Positions 22,169-33,060 of a stretch of 64,000 nt of DNA are shown here, piece after piece. The DNA is from Diaporthe sp. PMI_573 (Eukaryota > Ascomycota > Sordariomycetes > Diaporthales > Diaporthaceae). Position 1 is the stretch's first letter, and every line of letters begins with the position of its first letter. The notes under the pieces are model-generated. The model did not search any database. It had not been told where the DNA came from and worked only from the letters and a program-made list of their open reading frames with translations. The stretch lies in assembly GCA_021399435.1 (NCBI GenBank), contig JAJTUP010000013.1:434001-498000 (forward strand), in the 5' to 3' direction. The translations under genes were made by a program, and so were the position numbers.

Positions 22169-24022
22169 AGTTGCCGTGCCCACATTCCGCCCACCCCCTG
22201 ATTCCGCCCACTCCACACCCGCGACCGCGTCAGGCCCATATCGTCACAAAAAACGCGTTTTCTCAACGAGTGCTTTTTTTCTTCTCTTCAAACTTTACAA
22301 GCATGTTCCCTACACTATAATGAAGCCGTATACCGAAGATGACGTACTGGCGGCACTTGAAGCCATCGCGGCAGGCGCCGGCGCACGGGAGGCTTCCTTA
22401 CATTGGGGTGTTCCGAGGAGCACACTTTATACTCGCCGTCAGGGCGCCCAAAGCCATTCTGACGCTGCAAATTGGCAGATGAGGTTATCGTCGACCCAGG
22501 AAACCAATTTGACTTCGTTTACACTTAACCAGGCGACCCTAGGGCTACCGTTAACCCATTTCGAAATGAGGACCTTCGCGGCGCGGATCGCCGCTCCTCA
22601 GAAGCAACCACCACCGCTCGGCAAGAAGTGGCTAAGAGGTTTTCTCGTGAGAAACCCCGAGATTCATAGTGTCAGAAGCCGTCAGATGCACTTTAGCCGG
22701 GTAGATGGGGCAAAAACGGAGATAATTAAGCCATGGTTCAACCTTCTTCGCCTACCAGTCATCCTTAAGATTAAGCCAGAAAACCGCCATAATGCCGACG
22801 AAGGGGGCATCGCCGAGGGCACCGGATCTAATGGAATCATCCTCAGGCCCGAAGGAAGGAAGCTCGTCACTCGAAAAAGCAATGGAGGGAAGGTGTGGAC
22901 CTCCTTCCTTGAGTGTATCTCCGCCACGGGTAAAGCGTGCCCTCCGCTCGTTATTTTTAAAGGGAAGAGTATACAGCAGCAATGGTTTAAAACCCTCGAA
23001 GGTCACGAGAATTAGGAGTTTACAGCGACGGAAAACGGCTGGACAAACAACGACGTCGCCCTCGAGTGGCTAAGAAAGGTCTTCATTCCTCATACGAAGC
23101 CCATAGCACCCAACGAGTGGCATTTACTTATCGTCGATGGGCACAAAAGCCACTGTACCTTCGAGTTTATGTGGGAATGCTTCTCGAATAAGGTATATGT
23201 TGTTTACTTACCGCCACATACATCGCACATGCTTCAACCGCTAGACTTAGGCGTATTTACTTCGCTAAAGGTGGCGTACAAAGCCGAAGCCGACCTTCTA
23301 AACTTCTACACTAAGAACACTATTAGTAGCAAGCAGTTGTTTCTTTTTTGCTATCGGAAGGGACGATCTAAAGCACTGAAAGAGAGTAATGTGCTTAGTG
23401 GGTGGCGTGCAACTGGATTGTGGCCAGTCAATATGGCCAAGCCACTTCTCAGCATCCAATTGCTTGAAAACACCAAGAAAGTGGCCATGAGAGCAAAATC
23501 TAACGACGCCACGAGAAAGAGGAGACTCGAATTAGTCTCCCCAGTACCCATTAGCATTAAAAAAGTAGTGTTATCGACGCCAAGGGCATCCCGAGAGGTT
23601 CGGTATTTGCACAGCTTTTTTGACGACGGCACTCACTCGGCTACCACGCAACGGCTATTATTCAGGAAGGTTGAAAAAGGATATGACGAGAAAGACTGGC
23701 AATTGAAGATGGCGCTACGAGAAAACGAGATGCTCAAAGCAAGGTTGGAAGCCGTGGCACCAGTCAAAAAGAAGGTCTCAACGAGTCCCAACTCGAGGTT
23801 CGTGAGAATTGAGGCTATCAGGAAGGCGCAAATTGCGGCCGGGGCAATTGAGGCTGAGTCAGCAGACGAAGAAGGGTCTGAAAATACCGAAACACCAGAA
23901 GATTGCATCGTGGTGGGTTCTGGCGACGATGCAGACGACGAGGAAGCCGAAGGGTAGTCGTGGTGGGTGGGCGATTTGGGTGGGCGGAATCAGGGGGTGG
24001 GCGGAATGTAGGCACGGCAACT
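22169..24022 (+). mobile_element. pogo/Fot1-type DNA transposon, nearly intact
   Basis: 1854 bp, bounded by about 44-bp terminal inverted repeats (AGTTGCCGTGCCCACATTCC at the left end, the complement at the right end with one C/T difference) and TA on both sides (22167-22168, 24023-24024). It encodes one long transposase frame, interrupted once. GC content and codon integrity contrast with the RIP-ruined elements around it, so it probably arrived later or escaped RIP. Confidence 0.92.
22320..23957 (+). pseudogene. DDE_1 (pogo/Tigger) transposase with one nonsense codon
   Basis: 545 codons plus stop from the ATG at 22320. Domain order: psq-type helix-turn-helix (PYTEDDVLAALEAIAAGAGA, then REASLHWGVPRSTLY), a CENP-B/Tc5-like HTH (LGKKWLRGFLVRNPEIHSVR), then DDE_1 with D in HNADEGGIAEG, D in WHLLIVDGHKSH and D in LQPLDLGVFTSLK, giving a DDD triad. 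The C-terminal tail is acidic (SADEEGSENTETPED, then GSGDDADDEEAEG). The only lesion is TAG at 23013-23015 (GHEN-stop-EFTATENGW), most simply a CAG-to-TAG change. The track-like upstream Met at 22176 lies in the inverted repeat, so 22320 is preferred. Confidence 0.9.
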
Positions 24023-24160
24023 TACTTAGCTATAGATACTACTCTTACTTATAAATAGACTTACTTATTATGCTCTTAATTTATTTTTATAGCTATTTAT
24101 AGAAAAAGTTATTAGACTTTGGTTTATAAATTAGATTATAGTTTACTTACTAGGGTCTTT

Positions 24161-24233
24161 GAGACGATTTCTATTAACTGCTTGTATAATAGACCGCTCA
24201 GCCAAAAGACTAGAATTTTAAATCGACATTTAG
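24161..24233 (-). repeat. SINE-like repeat copy 2, right part (split by retroelement)
   Basis: Matches copies at 32214, 38006 and 46379 (GAGACGATTT, ACCGCTCAGCCAAAAGACTAGAAT) with RIP-type changes. The match breaks exactly at the LTR and resumes at 31927. Confidence 0.75.
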
Positions 24234-24725
24234 TGTTATGAACCAACAGGCGTGGCACCCAAGGGACCCGTTTCGATGACCCCGGCAATCAGAATTAGAT
24301 ACCACGACGCAACCCCGCAGACACTTAAGGGCGAAGTCAGCAAGGCATGCCAAGGCCAGGGTTAGGATCAGGTACCCCCTAACTAGGGTAGACCGATAGG
24401 ACCGACAAGCGGTCTAGACGGCTGCAAGGCTGAACCGTACAAGTTGACAAACGGTCTATACGGTCTATTACCAATAACGGATAAAGAGTTGGAATATATA
24501 AAGACATGGTCATTACCACAGTAGATAGCTTTTATAGAACAGACTCTTTAGTCGTCAATCTAAGTATTTAGTTTAAACAACTAGATAGCCTTACAGCTAG
24601 TAATTATACTTGCAGAATTATTGTGTCTTACACTAAACAGTTAAGTATCGCCTCTACACTATATTACTAACATAAACCCTACAGGTTACCTCTAGACCCT
24701 ACAAAGGTTTAGTATAATTATTACA
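24234..24725 (+). repeat. 5' LTR of the chromovirus
   Basis: 492 bp, same length as the 3' LTR. Contains AATATATAAAGACATGG as a likely TATA region at about 24493. Confidence 0.95.
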
Positions 24726-24785
24726 TTTTGACGACTCTTATTTAGTACGGCTGTATAATTACCGACTGTGCAATATCAAGACACA

Positions 24786-25800
24786 ATGGTGCCTCAGACT
24801 CCTACCGCCTCCCAGGTCGCCCAGACCAAGGCTGACCCCATTAAAGAAATAGGTAATCAGATTAGCCAACTCTAGCAGGAGATTATGTATCTCTATACGC
24901 TCCAGTAAGCCAAGGCTTTCAAGATAGACAAGCCCGGCCCCTATAAGGGAGACAAGGGAACCCTCCAGGGGTTCCTCATGCAGTGCCGTGCCTACTTTAA
25001 GCACAACTACCTCTAGTTTGAAACCCACCATGACAAGATTATCTTTACCGGACACTGCCTTAAAGGAGACGTACTTGCATGGTTTAAACCTACCTTAAGG
25101 GATTATCTGGAAAACGACGAAAAAGACTGGGACGACAATACTAAGAAAATCTTCAAAACCTTCAACCACTTTAAACAAGCCCTCAAGGATACTTTTGGAG
25201 ATTCTGATAAAGACAGAACTGCCGAAAGACAACTTATGTAACTTAGACAGACTGGGTCGACATTAACCTATGTGGCCTACTTTAAATAACTTACCATCTA
25301 TATTAGTTGGGGAGAAGATATACTTATAAGCTAGTTTTACAAAGGACTTAAAAAGGACGTTAAGGATAAAATTGCTAAGCTGGACTGATTTGACGACTTT
25401 GCTAAATATATGTCTATAGCTGTATGTATTAACAACTGCCTATTTGAATAAAGGCAGGAACGATAGTATAAGATGCCCTATAACTTATGGAAACCCCGGA
25501 CCTAGCCTAATACAGGAAGGAAATACTAGTATGGTGGTAACTTTTATAACAACTATTGACCCTGACACTAACGAGGATATAACAGCACGGCTAGCGGAAC
25601 CCATTTAGGCCCTATGGAACTTAATACAGTATAATAAAAACCAACTAGCAAGGAATGCTACAATTGTGGAAAGCTAGGATACTTTGCTAGGGATTGCTGC
25701 CAACTGAAGAAACAATGGAATTTAGTCTCTAAAGGACGACGATAGGTTAATATGACCTAATAACAAGAACTATACAAGTAGTGTAGCTGCTTACTCGACG
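24786..25800 (+). pseudogene. Chromovirus gag relic
   Basis: From ATG 24786: MVPQTPTASQVAQTKADPIK, then GPYKGDKGTLQGFLMQCRAY and FTGHCLKGDVLAWFKPTLRD (capsid region). Near 25650 a zinc knuckle reads CYNCGKLGYFARDC, in which the family His has become Tyr (CAT/CAC to TAT/TAC, a RIP-type change). Several in-frame stops make it non-functional. Confidence 0.85.
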
Positions 25801-26799
25801 AGTAATGCCCGGTATACCCGGAAGGCAGAACTAGCTATATTTGTTAACCTAATCTCTATGTAGAATATCTAATCTACCCTGACGAGCAGGAACTAGAAGA
25901 TCTAGACAACTACCTACCTATCTTAAAGCAAGTAGCAGATGCTGATAAACAATATGGAATCCTTAGTTGGAGTTTCTGTTTTAACAATTAATATATACTA
26001 TACCTCTTAGAGAAAGAAGCCTCTGGATGGTTTTCTAAGAAACCTTGATAGGAATAATAGTTAGCAATGGGAAGAAGAGGACTACTATACGATATAGTGA
26101 TGAATAATAGCGACTTGGATTGTTTAAGCACTAAGTATGCTGGAGCAGAAAACTCTCAGAAAGATGCCTAGAAAAAAGGCAGTCTGCTACAAACCGACCA
26201 ACTAACAAAGTAAAACGAAGACCCTACTAAAAACTCCAACAAGAACCCCAAAAGATACCTAGAACGCAGTATCCCCATTGCTCTAGATACCAGTATTACC
26301 AGGATTGCTATTGCAGGAATCCAGTTAATACAGGCAATGCGGGAACTCAACTAGCCGCCTGAGAAGCGTAAAACAGGCGACAAACCACGCCTATGGCTAG
26401 GACATCTAGCATATAGAGAAATCTCCTGGGCCTCCTGTGTCCAGAATCTCTACCACACTTACTTTAGAGAGAAAGCCAAGTTTGACCTATTTCTCCAATA
26501 CTTTAGTAAAGGACCCATTACCAGGGTATATAAAGAAGACAAGCTCTACTACTGGAAACCTAGCAAACATAACAAGGAAAAGGCCTATGCTATCCTTACT
26601 TTAAACCCTCAACTCCCACTAGAATACCTACACGGTAGGCAACGACCTTAAGACTACGGATTACCAGGATGCCCTATTTACAGGAAATATAAGCTAATAA
26701 GCTGGCACCACAACTACTCAAGGAAACAATATATTATAGGAACCTAGATCAAGACCCAGCGAGAATTAGGAAAAGATAACAATTGCCTGTAAAGGGACA

Positions 26800-29700
26800 A
26801 CAGTCGATTATAGACTAACGGTCCTTATGCATAATATAGACAAGCAACTATGTATACATTCTGCTAAAAGCAGAAATTAATAGAAAAACATATAGTATAC
26901 TGTTAGACAGTAGTACTCAGGGCAACTTTATATTACTAAGAATTATTAATAGGGACAAGATCCTATGGTATTAGAAGGAAGACCTCTACAGACTTAGTAC
27001 TGTAGAAGGTATAGAAGTAGGATATAGAAACGGAGTAATTAATATAGAGACTAATTATCTACCTGTTTCAATCCAAGGATATATAACTTTTATGACTCTA
27101 GACATTATAGATATAGTATAGTATAAACTAATCCTAGGACTTTTGTGGCTAAAAGCCATAAATCTCTAAATTAATTAGACTACTAGCTAGATTTCTTAGG
27201 ACAATGCTGTTCCCTAAAAAAAGGTTGTAATTAACGGCGCGGGACGGAGTTTAGTTACTAAGGATAGCGGAGAGATATGCTTAAATAAACCCATAAATAC
27301 CTCTAGAAGCAGCTAAGAAGGGACTTAGCTTTGGGAAAACAGAGAAGGATTAGACTACTTAAAGACCTTAAGGAAAGGCCGAAGCTGATTAATATATAAT
27401 ACTACATATAAGTAGAAGACAAAGTATTATCTCCTCTACCTGTATTAGCGCAGGAAACAAAGTATACTAGCAAGATTTAAATAAATACTAAGAGAATATT
27501 ATAAATTTAGGAAAGTATTTTAGGAAAAACTTGATATAAGAATCCCTAAACACAGTTAATAGAACTATAAGATATCTATACAAGAAGAAAAGATACTAAA
27601 GTTTTACAAGATCTACAGACTTGATAAAGAAAAACTTAAGGTACTTAGGGAGTATCTTAATGAAAACCTTAAGAAAGGATATATTTGACCTTTAAAATTA
27701 CTGGCAGGATATCTGATTCTATTTATACCTAAGAAAAACAGCAAACTGAGGCTTTGCGTAGACTATTGACAGCTTAACGACATTACTATTAAAAATTAAT
27801 ACCTGCTACCTTTTATTAAGAAACTACAAGACTGACTACAAGGAGTACAATAGTTTATGGCCCTCGACCTTAAAGAAGCCTATAACTTTATCTAAATAAA
27901 GGAAGGAGAAGAATGGAAAACAACATTTTAAATATGCTATAGATACTACAAATACACAGTTATACCTTTTAGATTAACTAATACACTAGCATTATTCTAG
28001 GAGATAATTAACTATATTTTATGTAAATACCTTAACATTATCATTATTGTATATCTAGATAATATCCTTATCTTCTTATAAACCCTTAAGGAATATAAAG
28101 AATACGTTAAGCTAGTACTCTAAAAGCTTTAGGATGTAAATCTCCTAGTAAAACCAGAGAAAAGCTTTTTCTACATTTAGAAAGTCGACTACCTTAGATA
28201 TACCATTAAACCCAGACTTATTAGAATGTAAAAGGACAAGGTTCTAGTAATTAAGGAATAGCCTACACTAATATATATCAAAGATATTAGAGCGTTTCTT
28301 AGATACGCCAACTTTTATAGATAGTTTATCTGGAACTATAGTAGTATTTGTAAACCTCTCATAAATCTTACTAAGAAAGAATGAATATTTAAATAGATAA
28401 GAGAAACCTAACAAGTATTTAACGAGATTAAAGATAGAGTTACCAAGGACCTAGTGCTTGAAGAAGTAGATCCTACTAGGGAATTTGAGATATATATAGA
28501 TGCCTCTAATAATGTAGTAGGTAGAGAACTTACCTAGCGTAATGACTAAGAACGAGTATAGATTATTGTAAACTTTAGTAAGAAATTCAACAGACTAGAA
28601 ACTTGTTATGCCACACTAGATAAAGAATTTATAGCAATAGTGTATACCTTCTAGGAATGGTAATACTACCTTATTAGAGCCAAGAAATAGATTAAGCTCT
28701 ACACGGATTACAAGAACCTAATAATCTTTATTATAACCAAGCAACTTAATAAAAGATAGGTTAGATATGTAGAATTCCTCTTACAATTTGACATTAAGGT
28801 TATATATGTAGATAGAATTAAGAACGCCTGAGCAGATGCTCTTAGTAGGTAACCCGACTACTAGGACAAGGAATCTTCTACTAAATAGATAATCTTTAGG
28901 ACTTAAGAAGATAGAAGCCTCTTACTTAACTGAGAACTCGACGCTATATTTAGAGTTAACACTATACCCAAGAAAACACCTACTGATTTAGAAGAACAAA
29001 ACAACTTGATTAAGGAAATATACAAGGCCCCAGCATATAGATACTAAGGCATTATAGCAACAGTTAAGAGGATCTAACAAACTCACTAGATCCTAAATCT
29101 CAGACAAAGAACAGAAGAAATCATCAGGCAATGCAACTCTTGCAATAAGAATAAGACGGCTAGGCACAAACTATATAAACTTTTAAAGCCCCTACCAGTA
29201 CCTACAACTATATGGTTATCCATTAGTCTAGACTTTATTATTAAGCTACCTCTCTTACAAGAACCCTTAACTAAAATATTATTTGATAGTATCTTAGTAG
29301 TGGTTTGTAGACTAAGTAAGTATGTATACTTTATACTATATAAGGAAGCTAGTATAGTAGAAGAACTTGCATATATATTCTTGTAAATTATTGTAAGTAA
29401 TTACGGAATGCTATATAAGATTGTATTGGATAGAGACAAGCTCTTTACATTAAACTTCTGGAAGTTACTAATGAAGTAGCTTGGAGTAAAACACAAGCTC
29501 TTAATAATGGTATATCTGTAAACAGATGGACAGACAGAACGAATCAACTAGATTGTGGAATAATACCTCTAACATTATATTAACTAGTTACAGGATAACT
29601 GGGTTGAATTGCTACTATTAGTATAGTTTGCCTATAATAGCGTAATAACTAGCATGACTAGATAGTTACCTTTCTTTGTAGTCTATAGATACAAGCCTAA

Positions 29701-30265
29701 GGCTTACTACAAATTGTTGCTAGACAATATATTAGTAGAATTAGTGGAATAAAAAGTAATAAAAATTAGATAAATCTAGAGGGATATTTAAGAAGAACTT
29801 TTTTTTGTATAAGAATAAATGGCTAAATATGTAAATTAGAAAAGAATTAAGGGATTAATTCTTAAGAAGGGAGATAAGGTCTACCTTTTCTGATAAAATA
29901 TTAAAACCAGGTGACCTAGCAATAAGCTTGATTACAAGAAAATCGGACTATTTAAAATCTTAAAGAAACTCTTAGATACTAACTATAAACTTTTACTATC
30001 TTAAGGAATAAAATAGTACCTAGTTTTTTATATCTTATTTTTAGAGCTAGTACTGGAAAACGCGAAACTTAAGACATAGATTAAGATAGTTGATAAATAT
30101 AATAAAGAATATAAAGTAGAAAGTATTATTGACTTACGATAATATTAGGAAATAATGGAATACCTTGTTAAATAAAAAGGATATAATATTAGCAAGAATA
30201 TATAGGAATTAACTAAAAACCTTACTGGTTGTAAGCAACTCCTTAAAGAATACTAGGCTAGGAAC
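26800..30265 (+). pseudogene. Chromovirus pol relic (RT, RNase H, integrase, chromodomain)
   Basis: Reverse transcriptase at about 27690-28230 (LRLCVDYRQLNDI-like, FMALDLKEAYNFI, and VYLDNILIF at about 28049, where YLDD has become YLDN). RNase H about 28480-28860 (EFEIYIDASNNVVG). Integrase about 29080-29760 with CNSCNKNKTARHK and TDGQTERIN. C-terminal chromodomain at about 30105-30260 (EYLVK-KGYNISKN then LTKNLTGCKQLLKEY). Stops arise from TGG and CAG/CAA codons throughout. The protease region upstream is only weakly readable. Confidence 0.85.
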
Positions 30266-30329
30266 TTGGCTATAACTAAAATAAGGATAACTAGGACAAG
30301 GCTAATTAACCAGCCACCCAACAATACTG

Positions 30330-30600
30330 GTCAACCTAGGAGGTCTATAAGGCCCATGAAGCGGCCAGGACAGTAAACTAGTCAGAGTACCTACTAGTTG
30401 AAGCAGATACCTAACCAGTTGACCTTCTCGACCAGTTAACCTAGTCGACTAGTCGAGAAGCATGTAAAAATAAGGAAGTCAACTAGTTAACCAGCTTGAC
30501 TAGTCAACCAGCTCAACTAGTCAACCTAGTCAACTAGTCAAACCAATCAACCAGTCAAAGAACTCGACCAGTCAATAACTCTACTAGTCAAGCAAGGATA
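30330..30600. repeat. Degenerate ACTAGTCAACCAG repeat tract
   Basis: A low-complexity stretch of about 12-13-nt variants of ACTAGTCAACCAG repeated many times, between the chromodomain and the antisense frame. Units are irregular and may descend from a Thr/Asn/Gln/Ser-rich Pol tail or a DNA minisatellite. Confidence 0.75.
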
Positions 30601-30759
30601 TATAGGCTAACAGAATGGCCATGATTTTAATTTACCAGTTAATTACTTTACTAGGAAAAATATATATTAGGATTTCAACAAACTACCAACAGTTACGTTA
30701 TTACTCTCGCCCCTAATACCAGGAATGTCTAAAAAAGTTGACCAGTTACTACTATCGGG

Positions 30760-31335
30760 CACTATGGAACTCTAGTTAAAAACACTAACCTTACCCTTAG
30801 AACGTAACTAAGCCTTCTGCGCTATTATCCTACCAGCCTCTTTTGTGGAACTCTAACAAGCAGCCTCGGCAGATTGCTCGGCAATCCGCATATATTTGGC
30901 CTCGGCCTCTTCCTTTTCCATACAATCCAGCTTATCAATAGTGTCGATGCCCCGGCACACGGCGTGTGCTATCTTCTCGGCCTATAAGCGACGCTGCTTG
31001 TATAGTCGGCGTATCTTTACAGCGGCCCTCTCTAGCTCTTTTTCTGCTTCGTCTAGTGCAGCCTCGGCTAAGTTGTGCTGGGCAGCAAGCTTTTGCATCT
31101 AGGCAGGCGAGAGCCTATGTATGTTGCAGTTTCCACGCTTTTTTAGGACACACTTATAATAGCAAAAAGAGTCCTCTTTTGACATAATACAAGGGGTTTT
31201 GCTAATCTCGCAAGACGAGCAAGTCGGCATAACGGAACTATGAGAAGCAACGGCAATAGAAAGGGACTTACTTTGCTTAGTTTTCTTGGAGCGACAGGAA
31301 GATTTAGAAACCCGAGAATCTTTGACCCTAGACAA
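30760..31335 (-). pseudogene. Antisense Cys-rich coiled-coil ORF inside the chromovirus
   Basis: On the strand opposite to gag-pol, between the chromodomain and the 3' LTR, a frame starts at 31335: a basic Ser/Lys-rich N-terminus, a Cys-rich motif (CSSC..TPC, then CYYKCVLKKRGNCNIH), a short conserved-looking SPAQMQ-like stretch now carrying a stop (31099-31101), then a charged helical region (EAALDEAEKELERAAVKIRR, followed by AHAVCRGIDTIDKLDCMEKE) up to about 30760. Similar Cys-cluster plus coiled-coil proteins are common unnamed proteins in filamentous fungal genomes; the link to retroelements is my recollection and inference. It has fewer stops than gag-pol. Confidence 0.6.
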
Positions 31336-31429
31336 TATAACAAATTAGAAAGGCGTGATTAAAACACAAACGATGTGCGGAAAACTTACAGGGAACCTTT
31401 GAGGACAAAGGACACAAGGAGGGAGATAA

Positions 31430-31921
31430 TGTTATAAACCAATAGGCGTGGCACCTAAGGGACCTGTTTTAATGACCCCGGCAATTAGAATTAGATACCA
31501 CAACGCAACCCTACAGGCACTTAAGGGCAAAGTTAGTAAGGCATGCCAAGGCCAGGGTTAGGGTTAGGTACCCCCTAACTAAGGTAGACCGATAGGACTA
31601 ACGAGTAGTCTAGACAGCTGTAAGGCTGGACCGCACAAGTTAACGAACGGTCTATATGGTTTATTACCAACGACGGATGAAGAGTCGGAATATATAAGGA
31701 CATAGTCATTACTATAGTAGATAGCTTTTATAGAACAGACTCTTTAGTCGTTAATCTAAGTATTTAGTCTAAATAACTGGATAGCCTTACAGCTAGTGAT
31801 TATACTCGCAGAATCATCGTGTCTTATACTGAACAGTCAAGTATCGCCTCTACGCCGTATTGCTAACATAAACCCTACAGGTTACCTCTAGACCCTACAA
31901 AGGTTTAGTATAATCATTACA
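31430..31921 (+). repeat. 3' LTR of the chromovirus
   Basis: 492 bp, ends ATTACA and is followed by the target duplication TTTAG. It carries more T/A at variable sites near its start than the 5' LTR, and fewer in other parts. Confidence 0.95.
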
Positions 31922-31926
31922 TTTAG

Positions 31927-31963
31927 CATTTCAAGCAGTATATAAGACCTATACCATTACATC
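31927..31963 (-). repeat. SINE-like repeat copy 2, left part
   Basis: Continuation of the copy interrupted at 24233 (CATTTCAAGCAGTATATAAG, compare CATTCCTAGCAGTATATAAG in copies 4 and 5). Confidence 0.75.
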
Positions 31964-32213
31964 ATTACCGCCAAGGCCCTTATAGAGCACTAGACGCCTT
32001 AAAAGCAGAGATGTAATTCTAAACAGCTTTGTACTAAGTTGGCTTGTAATCTTATATGTGGCCTAAAAACCAAATGGGGGGACGGGGCTTTTTAGTAGCT
32101 CAATGAAGTCGTTTGTTAAACACACGGCCCGCCATGGCACCACAGTACTAGAAGAAGGTAATTGATCTTTTGAGTTAATCCCCGCTGACATTCTAAATAG
32201 TTTTCTAACTACA
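31964..32213. other. Repeat-rich spacer, no gene
   Basis: Short spacer between two SINE-like copies. No coding frame or recognisable element. Confidence 0.45.
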
Positions 32214-32352
32214 GGGCTTGAACCCTAGCCGTGTGATTTGGTATTAAGACGATTTCTATTAACTGTTTGTACAATAGACCGCTTAGCTAAAAGACTAGAA
32301 TTCTAAATCAACATTTGACATTCTAGGCAGTATATAAGACCCATACTATTAT
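32214..32352 (-). repeat. SINE-like tRNA-derived repeat, copy 3
   Basis: Minus-strand copy with RIP-type changes. A B-box-like GGGTTCAAGCCC (complement at about 32214-32225) is present and the A-box region reads TTAGCTAAGCGG. Confidence 0.65.
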
Positions 32353-32373
32353 AGTCTTAGACGTATATATTAG

Positions 32374-32907
32374 TCTGAAGGTTGGTGGATCGAGTGGGAG
32401 TCAGGTAGCAGTAGGGTGCACTGAGGTCTTGTTGGGACAATTGAGAATGGTTTGGACAACTTTGCATTGAATTTGAGTGGGCTTCTGTCAGCCCTCCTCA
32501 CAGTCCCTCCGACATCGTCTCAACCCTGGGCACGCTGTGGTTGGCTCTGGTGCGCAGATAGGGAGGCCGGAAAATTCGGCCCTCGGACCCACTATCTTTG
32601 GCTTTAAATAACCAGCCAACCCTAACCCTGACAGTAACCAAACTAAATACAGATAAACTTCAGAAATCAGGCTATCTAATAAACTAGGTTACATGCTTTT
32701 TGGGTAAGAAATAAGGGGAATGCAGAGGTTCGAAGTTAGGGTCTTACAATAGCCCAAAAAATCGACTCACGGCCACCAAACTCATCTGCCGGCGCGCACG
32801 CCACATAGGCACTTAGCCGAAAAAGTGCCAAGTCTAGGGTAACTCCCTACGTGAAGTCTAGGGTAACCCCTTACGTGCAGCGCCCACACAAGCGTTTCCG
32901 TTTAACA
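32374..32907 (+). mobile_element. Solo-LTR-like element, copy A
   Basis: 534 bp from TCTGAAGGTT to CCGTTTAACA, flanked by the 5-bp direct repeat ATTAG (32369-32373 and 32908-32912). A second copy in inverted orientation lies at 38508-39030. Length, one-ended asymmetry and 5-bp duplication suit a solo LTR, although the start is TC rather than TG. It contains a short telomere-like AACCCTAACCC. Confidence 0.85.
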
Positions 32908-32984
32908 ATTAGGTTAACTTATATTATAGTATTAGTTTTATAATTATAATAATCTAAATAATTATTTTTAAATAGTCTTAAGAG

Positions 32985-33060
32985 ATAAATTTATATCCTT
33001 ATAGGACACTTATTACCGTTCCAGCTTAGTAGAGGAACTCAAAGAATATAAATATTCTAT
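32985..33060 (+). repeat. Dispersed short repeat, copy 3
   Basis: TATAGGACACTTATTACCGT followed by TCCAGCTTAGTAGAGGAACT matches 6096-6136 with C-to-T changes. Confidence 0.65.

Larger units (their letters stand above)
24234..31921 (+). mobile_element. Ty3/gypsy chromovirus LTR retrotransposon, complete but RIP-ruined
   Basis: Two 492-bp LTRs (24234-24725 and 31430-31921, TGTTAT..TTACA), a 5-bp target duplication TTTAG (24229-24233 and 31922-31926), and a purine-rich tract AAGGAGGGAGATAA just before the 3' LTR. Gag and Pol are readable through numerous TAG/TAA codons in the order gag, reverse transcriptase, RNase H, integrase, chromodomain, which places it in the chromovirus branch of Ty3/gypsy. 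The two LTRs differ almost only by transitions, so divergence reflects RIP and not simple age. It is inserted inside a SINE-like copy. Confidence 0.95.
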
